This document shows positions 7,901 through 11,113 of a DNA stretch of 11,113 nt, piece by piece. The position numbers and the translations under genes are program-made. Origin of the DNA: Acidocella sp. (GTDB lineage: Bacteria; Pseudomonadota; Alphaproteobacteria; Acetobacterales; Acetobacteraceae). The stretch lies in the NCBI GenBank assembly GCA_028687415.1, contig JAQUAC010000050.1:1-11113 (forward strand), read 5' to 3'. Positions within the stretch are counted from its first letter, which is position 1. Each line of letters opens with the position of its first letter. Below the pieces are notes generated by a model. It was not told the DNA's origin. It searched no databases and was given only the letters and a program-made list of their open reading frames with translations.

Positions 7901-8400
7901 ATTTGCAGCGTATCCTGGCAGGTCTCGATGAGGATGGCGTCTACGCCGCCGGCGATCAGCCCCTGGGACTGGATGAACAACCCGTCTTCCAGCGGGTCAT
8001 AGGCGATGTTGCCCAGGCTCGGCAGCTTGGTGCCAGGCCCGATGCTGCCCACCACATAGCGGGTGCGGCCATCGGCGAAGCTCTCCGCCGCCTCGCGTGC
8101 CAGCTCACCGGCGATTTTGTTGATTTCAAAGGCGCGGTCCTGCAGGTCGAACTCACCCAGCGTGACCGGCGAGCCGCCGAAGCTGTTGGTCTGAACCATG
8201 TCGGACCCGGCCTCGTAATAGCCGCGATGGATTTCGCGAACGAGGTCCGGCCGGGACAGGTTGAGCACTTCCGTGCAATTTTCTTTGTCCCAGAAGTCTT
8301 TTTCTGTATCCAGGGTAAGCGCCTGCACGCGTGAACCCATGCCGCCGTCGCAGAGCAGAACGTTATTGGAGAGAGCGTCGAGAAGATGTGGTTTGGCCAT
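4915..8400 (-). CDS. metH: Cobalamin-dependent methionine synthase, full length
   Basis: MetH moves a methyl group from 5-methyltetrahydrofolate through cobalamin to homocysteine, giving methionine and tetrahydrofolate. From the ATG at 8400 the product has 1161 residues and all four modules. The homocysteine domain (about 5-305) has zinc ligands Cys224 (GLNCATGP) and Cys290/Cys291 (GGCCGT). The pterin domain follows (about 340-585, from FSIGERCNANGS). The cobalamin cap and binding domains (about 645-845) contain DVHDIGK, with His732 as the lower cobalt ligand, SGLLVKST and GGAAL. The AdoMet reactivation domain (about 870-1150) has CIADFF and YRGSRYSFGYPACP (1100-1113). That last motif differs from the E. 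coli form, which reads RPAPGYPACP in the centre; I recall similar variants in cyanobacterial and actinobacterial enzymes. A GTG at 8415 would add five residues. ACAGGG directly precedes the ATG and is a poor SD. No cobalamin or SAM riboswitch can fit in the 38-base gap upstream. glk follows with an ATGA overlap. Confidence 0.98.
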   Translation of the reverse strand: MAKPHLLDALSNNVLLCDGGMGSRVQALTLDTEKDFWDKENCTEVLNLSRPDLVREIHRGYYEAGSDMVQTNSFGGSPVTLGEFDLQDRAFEINKIAGELAREAAESFADGRTRYVVGSIGPGTKLPSLGNIAYDPLEDGLFIQSQGLIAGGVDAILIETCQDTLQIKAAVNGAKRARALANSDVPIFVQVTVETTGTLLVGPDIAAAAAVINALDVPLMGLNCATGPQEMAEHVRWLSQNWPGKISVQPNAGLPELVDGKTHYPLAGPEMASWVERFVVEDGVNLIGGCCGTSIPHIQALDAMLKKLGTPRPAPVARKFHWVPSVASLYGAVPLRQENSYFSIGERCNANGSKKWRELQEAGDWDGCVAMGREQVAEASNALDICTAFVGRNETVEMNEVITRFTSSVNAPLVIDSTETPVIESALKLHGGKPIINSINFEDGEGHATERLILAKKFGAAVIALTIDEVGMAKEPADKLRIARRLVEFACNQYGLPQSDLLIDPLTFTIATGNEDDRKLGQWTLEGIKMIRDEFPDIQIILGLSNISFGLNPAARAVLNSVFLDHAVKAGMTGAIVHVSKIRPLHLIDPAEVKVCEDLIFDRREEGYDPLQKLLEIFADRKAADATKKKRAETVEERLKDRIVAGDRKGLGDELDDALKIHRPLDIINNILLDGMKVVGELFGSGKMQLPFVLQSAETMKAAVAHLEPLMERVAGEERGIMVLATVKGDVHDIGKNLVDIILTNNGYKVINLGIKVPLADMLAAAKEHKAHAIGMSGLLVKSTVIMRENLEEMSRQGLDIPVVLGGAALTRNYVEDECVGAYASGRVAYARDAFDGLHLMDKVATNGFDAYLAAIQSKRQGKARNTKRTLGQADTKAFAPVDVAEVQKRRRKLNADETIPTPPFWGSRVIEAAPKAVVPFINERSLFQFQWGFRKQGKTLEEFLAWARQELRPVMKRMLDLCEADNILKPQAIYGYWKAAGQGNDLILFEEDGTTEAARFALPRQPKADGECIADFFPDVDDTQRGVIGLQVVTMGQRASEVARDWFEANRYQDYLYLHGISVEMAEALAEYTHKRIRAELGFAAEDDRDMEKMLQQSYRGSRYSFGYPACPKLEDQAQLLKLLGAERIGVSLSDESQLHPEQSTSAIVVLNRKAKYFSV

Positions 8401-8438
8401 CCCTGTCAGATACACTGCGCCGTTCCCATGTCCAGATA

Positions 8439-8777
8439 ATGAATCGAGATACCCGTATACCCGTGATGCTTGGGCAACAGCCCGGGGCCGATGATGCCGC
8501 GCTGGTGGAGGAGGGATTCGGCCTGCCCGCGTGTGGCTATGCCGTAAGTTTCAGTGCCGGGGGGCTGGGCCATGCCCTGAACTGCGCCTGCTGCACGCGG
8601 CAAAGCCCGGCAGCGGACGCGCTGAGCCGCGCCTTCCGCGCCCGCGCCACTGGGGCCGCGCCGTATTTTTCTCGAATCGCCGTGCTCGCTTCCCCGGAGG
8701 GCGAGGCGCAAATCCGTCAGGCATTGGCGACGGATGTGATTGCCAATGCCCGCTACCGGTTGGTGGAGGCGGATTAA
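8439..8777 (+). CDS. Small hypothetical protein resembling a CobW/COG0523 protein without a P-loop
   Basis: The product has 112 residues and I do not recognise it as a named family. Residues 48-52 (NCACC) resemble the GCxCC metal-binding motif of CobW/COG0523 GTPases. What follows also runs parallel to that family: an ALSRAFRARATG helix, the strand FSRIAVLA where CobW proteins have an I-E-T-x-G strand, then QALATDVIANARYRL, like the L-x-D-P-x-x-x-x-R-Y-R-L segment. The N-terminus RIPVMLGQQPGADDA could be a decayed version of the CobW opening strand and Walker A loop, since GK[ST] is absent, so GTP binding is not expected. Four cysteines (32, 49, 51, 52) could bind metal. There is no signal peptide or membrane helix. 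The start is uncertain: ATG 8439 lacks a clear SD, and ATG 8466 is possible. It diverges from metH and interlocks at its stop with the toxin gene. A role in zinc or cobalt supply to MetH would be speculation. Confidence 0.6.
   Translation: MNRDTRIPVMLGQQPGADDAALVEEGFGLPACGYAVSFSAGGLGHALNCACCTRQSPAADALSRAFRARATGAAPYFSRIAVLASPEGEAQIRQALATDVIANARYRLVEAD
8449..8464. repeat. Tandem 8-bp direct repeat ATACCCGT x2
   Basis: ATACCCGT occurs twice back to back, just inside the start of the small CobW-like gene and about 50 bases upstream of metH. As coding sequence it gives the codons for D-T-R-I-P-V in part. Because only 38 bases separate the two divergent start codons, the metH promoter must overlap this segment, so the repeat could be a regulator half-site pair or simple chance. 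Confidence 0.4.
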
Positions 8778-9247
8778 GCCGCGCGCAGCGGGTGAAAGAG
8801 CTGGTCGTAGCGGTCGGGGAAGGTACGGAAGCCAGCATGCGCATAAAAGGCGCGGGCGGACTCGGCCGGGGCCTCGGCGATGACGGCAAGGGCATCGCTA
8901 TTGGCGGCGCGCAGCCGGGCCATGGCATCCTGCAATAAGGCGCGCCCATGGCCCTTGCCGCGATGGCGCTTGTCCACGGCCAGGCGGGTGAGATAGGCGG
9001 CGGAGATGGCCGGGTAGCGCGAGACTTTGCGCGTGGCGCCGCCGAGCAGGTCCGGCAACAGCACGGTGGCGGTAGAAAGTGTGTAGAAGCCGCCGATTTT
9101 CTCCTCCGGCAGCACCAACACGAACACGGCGGCCAGCTTCTTGGCTGTGTCCCGCCCCGCCTGGCCCCGGAAATATTTGTCCAGCGCCGGTACGCCAGCG
9201 CGGAATCCGGCGCGTTCATGCGCTGGGGCGAGGGGTTCAATCCTCAC
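8774..9247 (-). CDS. GNAT-family toxin of a TacA/TacT-type toxin-antitoxin pair
   Basis: TacT-like toxins use acetyl-CoA to acetylate the amino group of aminoacyl-tRNAs and stop translation. The product is 157 residues from a GTG at 9247, a usual length for this group. It opens with IEPLAPAH and a DKYFRGQAGRDTAKKLAAVFVL segment typical of these toxins. LTRLAVDKRHRGKGHG (86-101) is GNAT motif A with the acetyl-CoA pyrophosphate loop R-x-x-G-x-G. ARAFYAHAGFRTFPD (131-145) contains Tyr135, equivalent to the conserved catalytic-region Tyr of TacT. The reading frame stays open upstream to 9418, but the extra residues are low-complexity Arg/Ser sequence read across the antitoxin gene, so I reject that longer start. 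The GTG overlaps the antitoxin end by 11 bases, a normal arrangement for coupled toxin translation. Its stop shares TTAA with the convergent gene. The target tRNA cannot be read from sequence. Confidence 0.88.
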   Translation of the reverse strand: MRIEPLAPAHERAGFRAGVPALDKYFRGQAGRDTAKKLAAVFVLVLPEEKIGGFYTLSTATVLLPDLLGGATRKVSRYPAISAAYLTRLAVDKRHRGKGHGRALLQDAMARLRAANSDALAVIAEAPAESARAFYAHAGFRTFPDRYDQLFHPLRAA

Positions 9248-9506
9248 GCGGCGCCACCGGCTTGCGCAGCGAGACCAAGGCCTCGACGAAGGCGCGGCCA
9301 TCCTGGACCGAGAGAGTGAGGCGCTGATGCTCGTCGATGGCGCGGGAAGCGGCCTCCTGGACCGAGGCCAGCACGAAATCCGTGACCGAACGGCCTTGCA
9401 GCGCCGCGGCATGCTCAATGAGCGCCTTCTGCGCTGTGGTTATGCGTGCCTCCAGGCGCTCGGCCCGTGTGCGCGTGGATGCCGGTTTTGTCGCGGAATC
9501 CGTCAT
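9237..9506 (-). CDS. DUF1778 ribbon-helix-helix antitoxin (TacA-like)
   Basis: The 89-residue product should neutralise the GNAT toxin encoded directly downstream and, as a dimer, repress the operon. RAERLEARITTAQKALIEHA (15-34) followed by AALQGRSVTDFVLASVQEAA (34-53) is the DUF1778 ribbon-helix-helix domain: a beta strand around residues 18-23, then two helices with the QGRS turn. The C-terminal QRLTLSVQDGRAFVEAL (61-77) is the family's toxin-wrapping segment. The first 15 residues are Thr/Ser/Ala/Arg-rich and probably disordered. The ATG has a strong SD, GGAGGT, six bases upstream counted from GGAGG. A promoter and a dense set of repeats lie upstream. It comes first in the operon, as is usual for type II systems. 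Confidence 0.92.
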   Translation of the reverse strand: MTDSATKPASTRTRAERLEARITTAQKALIEHAAALQGRSVTDFVLASVQEAASRAIDEHQRLTLSVQDGRAFVEALVSLRKPVAPRED

Positions 9507-9510
9507 AGTT

Positions 9511-9516
9511 ACCTCC
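9511..9516 (-). promoter_or_regulatory. Strong Shine-Dalgarno site of the antitoxin gene
   Basis: GGAGGT on the minus strand stands just before the antitoxin ATG at 9506 and decides that start. It overlaps one arm of the inverted repeat TTACCT-N8-AGGTAA (9509-9528), so the messenger could also fold over the ribosome site. The toxin GTG has no comparable site. Confidence 0.75.
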
Positions 9517-9526
9517 AGTTGTAGGT

Positions 9527-9555
9527 AATCTAAGGCTGCAACCTTAAGGTGGCAA
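9527..9555 (-). promoter_or_regulatory. Predicted promoter of the toxin-antitoxin operon
   Basis: On the minus strand TTGCCA (9555-9550) fits the -35 consensus at five of six bases and TAGATT (9532-9527) fits the -10 at four of six, with a 17-base spacer. The perfect palindrome ACCTTAAGGT (9541-9550) lies across the spacer and the edge of the -35, where a bound ribbon-helix-helix antitoxin would block RNA polymerase. Transcription would start about 15 bases before the antitoxin ATG. Confidence 0.55.
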
Positions 9556-9575
9556 TGTTGTTAAGGTAATGGCGC

Positions 9576-9827
9576 CTAAGGAATTGCCGTATGGCCACGA
9601 TCAATCAGCATCTGGAACCAAGTCTTCGGCCGCTTTGCGGGCTGAGGGGCTGGCTCTGTTTTGGCGGCGAGCGCCATGGCCAGCTTTGTTATCCGGTATG
9701 CCGCCTCCGGATTGCGCTTGAAACACGCCCGGATAATAGCCTCCGCCTCGAGATCAATAGGCGCCTGCTCACCACCCGTCGCACGGTCGATGAAGGAAAG
9801 AATGGCCATGTGTTCTTCGTATGTCAC
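9576..9827 (-). CDS. Short DUF2076-like protein of unknown function
   Basis: From GTG 9827 the product has 83 residues. VTYEEHMAILSFIDRA followed by DLEAEAIIRACFKRNPEAAY resembles the N-terminal helical domain of DUF2076 proteins, whose starts read M-T-P-E-E-R-x-x-I-x-x-L-F-D-R and then D-x-E-A-E-x-x-I-x-x-x-x-x-R-x-P-x-A-x-Y. That alignment places the GTG exactly at the family's first Met, with AAAGAG as a weak SD, which is why I chose it. The frame stays open to a TTG at 9863, and an internal ATG lies at residue 7. Full DUF2076 proteins are much longer and carry a Gly/Pro/Cys-rich tail; here the helical domain is followed only by a short Pro/Lys linker and KTWFQMLIDRGHTAIP, so it is a minimal or truncated member. 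The stop is 69 bases before the antitoxin start and lies inside the operator array. No Cys-rich part or signal peptide is seen. Confidence 0.55.
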   Translation of the reverse strand: MTYEEHMAILSFIDRATGGEQAPIDLEAEAIIRACFKRNPEAAYRITKLAMALAAKTEPAPQPAKRPKTWFQMLIDRGHTAIP

Positions 9828-9890
9828 GGGCTCTTTAAGCGGCAAAACACCGCCTCCGCGCAATCAGAATTCCTCTGTATAAACACGAAT

Positions 9891-10415
9891 TCATTCAGGG
9901 TATCGGCGGCGAACAGATTGATAAATAAAGAGTAAATTTCCGTCGCGGTAAAAGTCACCAACTTGTGACATGCCGATGGCCCCCAGTACCGCGCGTGAGG
10001 CGAAGTTCTCCTCCCGCGCTACAGCTACAACGTGTTCCAGCCCGGCGACCTCATGCGCGTAGTTCAGCGCGGCGCTGGTAGCCTCGCTCGCCAGCCCGGC
10101 GCCACGCGCCTCGGGCATGAACGCGAAGCGCAGCGCCACGCCCCGCCCATCCGGCCGGTGCATAAGCGCTGTCATGCCAAGAAACTTGCCCCGGTGTCCC
10201 CGCACGCTCCACATGCCGTAGCCAAAGCGGCCCCAGTCCTGAATGTCGTGGGCCAGTTCCTCGGCAACCTGAAGCGGCCCGCGCACGCCGCCCAGCATGA
10301 AGGCGAAGGCGCGCGGGTCTCCTTTCAGGCGGATCAGGTCGGGCAGATCCCAATACCCGACCGGTGTCATCCGCAGCCGTGCCGTGGTTATCACCCAGGC
10401 CGATGACACGCCCAT
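9891..10415 (-). CDS. GNAT acetyltransferase, RimJ/RimL type
   Basis: The 174-residue product is a complete GNAT enzyme of the group that acetylates protein N-termini or small amines with acetyl-CoA; the substrate is not predictable here. TARLRMTPV (11-19) is the typical opening strand (T-x-R-L-x-L). ALRFAFMPEARGAGLASEA (94-112) is motif A, with R-G-A-G-L-A as the acetyl-CoA loop. AREENFASRAVLGAIGMSQVGDFY (133-156) is motif B, with the N-x-x-S-R helix and G-x-x-x-x-G-x-F. It has no similarity in layout to the toxin-type GNAT nearby and no antitoxin gene beside it. The ATG has a strong SD, GAGGAGG (10428-10422), six bases away. It begins 25 bases after the ettA stop, so the two are probably one transcription unit. 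The end is 63 bases before the preferred start of the DUF2076-like gene. Confidence 0.9.
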   Translation of the reverse strand: MGVSSAWVITTARLRMTPVGYWDLPDLIRLKGDPRAFAFMLGGVRGPLQVAEELAHDIQDWGRFGYGMWSVRGHRGKFLGMTALMHRPDGRGVALRFAFMPEARGAGLASEATSAALNYAHEVAGLEHVVAVAREENFASRAVLGAIGMSQVGDFYRDGNLLFIYQSVRRRYPE

Positions 10416-10421
10416 CCCCGG

Positions 10422-10428
10422 CCTCCTC
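10422..10428 (-). promoter_or_regulatory. Shine-Dalgarno site of the RimJ/RimL-type acetyltransferase
   Basis: GAGGAGG on the minus strand, in the 25-base gap between the ettA stop and the acetyltransferase ATG, with six bases of spacing. It fixes the start at 10415. Confidence 0.75.
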
Positions 10429-10440
10429 TGATGTGGGGGA

Positions 10441-11112
10441 TTACCGGGTCAGCGGACGGTATTTGATGCGGTGCGGCTCGGTCGCATCCTGGCCCAGGCG
10501 GCGGCGCTTATCTTCCTCATAAGCCTGGAAGTTGCCCTCGAACCATTCAACATGGCTGTTGCCCTCGAAGGCCAGGATATGCGTCGCCAGACGGTCCAGG
10601 AACCAGCGGTCATGCGAGATGATCACGGCGCAGCCGGGGAACTCCATCAGCGCCTCTTCCAGCGCCCGCAGCGTGTCCACGTCGAGGTCGTTGGTCGGTT
10701 CGTCGAGCAGGATGACGTTGGCTTCGGTCTTCAGCATCTTGGCCAGATGCACGCGGTTGCGCTCACCGCCGGAGAGGATGCCGACCTTCTTCTGCTGGTC
10801 TGAGCCCTTGAAGTTGAAGGCGCCGACATAAGCGCGTGAGGCCACGGTGCGCTTGCCAAGATGGATGACATCCGTGCCGCCGGAGATTTCTTCCCAGACA
10901 TTCTTGTCCGGGTCCAGCGAGTCGCGCGACTGGTCGACATAGCCGAGCTTCACGGTCTCGCCGATTTTCAGCGTGCCTGAATCGGGCTTGTCGAGGCCGG
11001 TGATCATCTTGAACAGCGTGGTTTTGCCGGCGCCGTTGGGGCCGATGACGCCGACGATGCCGCCCGGCGGAAGCTTGAAGTTCAGCCCGTCGATCAGTTC
11101 ACGGTCGGCGAA
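10441..11112 (-). CDS. ettA: Energy-dependent translational throttle protein EttA (ABC-F), C-terminal part
   Basis: EttA is a soluble ABC-F ATPase that binds the ribosomal E site and gates entry into elongation according to the ATP/ADP state. Only the second nucleotide-binding domain is in the window; the 5' end lies beyond the right edge and the frame is open to it. The visible 223 residues contain Walker A GPNGAGKT (24-31), the ABC signature LSGGE (113-117), Walker B VILLDEPTND (133-142) and the H-loop ISHDR (165-169). The C-terminus FEGNFQAYEEDKRRRLGQDA then PHRIKYRPLTR is highly characteristic of EttA rather than other ABC-F proteins such as Uup. A full EttA is about 555 residues, so roughly 40 percent is seen. 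An ATG at 11007 falls just after the Walker A loop and is not a start. The RimJ/RimL-type acetyltransferase follows after 25 bases. Confidence 0.96.
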   Translation of the reverse strand, partial: FADRELIDGLNFKLPPGGIVGVIGPNGAGKTTLFKMITGLDKPDSGTLKIGETVKLGYVDQSRDSLDPDKNVWEEISGGTDVIHLGKRTVASRAYVGAFNFKGSDQQKKVGILSGGERNRVHLAKMLKTEANVILLDEPTNDLDVDTLRALEEALMEFPGCAVIISHDRWFLDRLATHILAFEGNSHVEWFEGNFQAYEEDKRRRLGQDATEPHRIKYRPLTR

Positions 11113-11113
11113 G

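Larger units (their letters stand above)
9509..9581. promoter_or_regulatory. Operator-like array of TAAGG repeats at the toxin-antitoxin promoter
   Basis: TAAGG occurs on the plus strand at 9531, 9545, 9562 and 9577, giving intervals of 14, 17 and 15 bases. There are also inverted elements: TTACCT (9509-9514) with AGGTAA (9523-9528), TAAGG (9531-9535) with CCTTA (9542-9546), and the perfect palindrome ACCTTAAGGT (9541-9550). TTAAGGT is repeated exactly at 9544-9550 and 9561-9567. The array covers the SD, the -10, the spacer and the -35, and reaches the stop codon of the upstream gene. Repeated short dyads are the usual operator form for ribbon-helix-helix antitoxins. Confidence 0.6.

Noticed and set aside
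8401..8438. Cobalamin or SAM riboswitch ahead of metH
   Set aside because: The gap is only 38 bases and contains no B12-box-like or SAM aptamer core; nothing resembling one was seen on the minus strand in the next 100 bases.
8406..8711. Minus-strand open frame of 101 codons upstream of metH
   Set aside because: It competes with the plus-strand CobW-like frame, has no family resemblance and would overlap the metH start; the plus-strand product has better protein features.
9248..9418. N-terminal extension of the GNAT toxin to 214 residues
   Set aside because: The extra 57 residues are low-complexity Arg/Ser/Pro sequence read out of frame across the antitoxin gene; toxin homologues start at about the GTG at 9247.
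9868..9892. Pair of GAATTC hexamers near the end of the acetyltransferase gene
   Set aside because: Each is self-palindromic and the flanking bases do not extend a stem, so the pairing is trivial.

Overview
The window is high-GC bacterial chromosome, densely packed and almost entirely coding. The gene content suggests an alphaproteobacterium: a phasin, an EipB/DUF1849 envelope protein, a UvrB with a Pro/Gly-rich tail, a full-length B12-dependent MetH and EttA. The acidophilic or acetic-acid Acetobacteraceae are my best guess, from protein style only. No rRNA, tRNA, CRISPR array, insertion sequence or prophage gene is visible, and no gap exceeds about 120 bases.

Left part, plus strand (1-3315): the 3' end of a phasin (polyhydroxyalkanoate granule protein), a hairpin-containing gap, uvrB (nucleotide excision repair), then an exported EipB-family protein. 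It meets a minus-strand MarR regulator tail to tail, and a 24-bp near-perfect palindrome lies between the two stops.

Middle, minus strand (3350-8400): metH is followed by glk (glucokinase), joined by an ATGA start/stop overlap, then a 117-base AT-rich gap with an inverted repeat and a probable promoter, then marR. metH and glk look like one transcription unit; marR probably has its own promoter.

Right part (8439-11113): a 112-residue plus-strand protein starts 38 bases from metH and points away from it. It resembles a shrunken CobW/COG0523 protein that keeps the Cys-x-Cys-Cys motif but has lost the nucleotide-binding loop. Its stop codon interlocks with the stop of a minus-strand toxin-antitoxin pair of the TacA/TacT type (DUF1778 ribbon-helix-helix antitoxin plus GNAT toxin). 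The antitoxin has a good ribosome site, a credible promoter and a cluster of TAAGG-type repeats that probably form its operator. Upstream are a short DUF2076-like protein, a RimJ/RimL-type GNAT acetyltransferase, and the 3' part of ettA, which runs off the window. ettA and this acetyltransferase are 25 bases apart and probably co-transcribed.

Most of the window is ordinary housekeeping sequence. The parts worth a second look are the CobW-like mini-protein beside metH, the toxin-antitoxin operator array, and the palindromes at 3315-3338 and 3864-3899.
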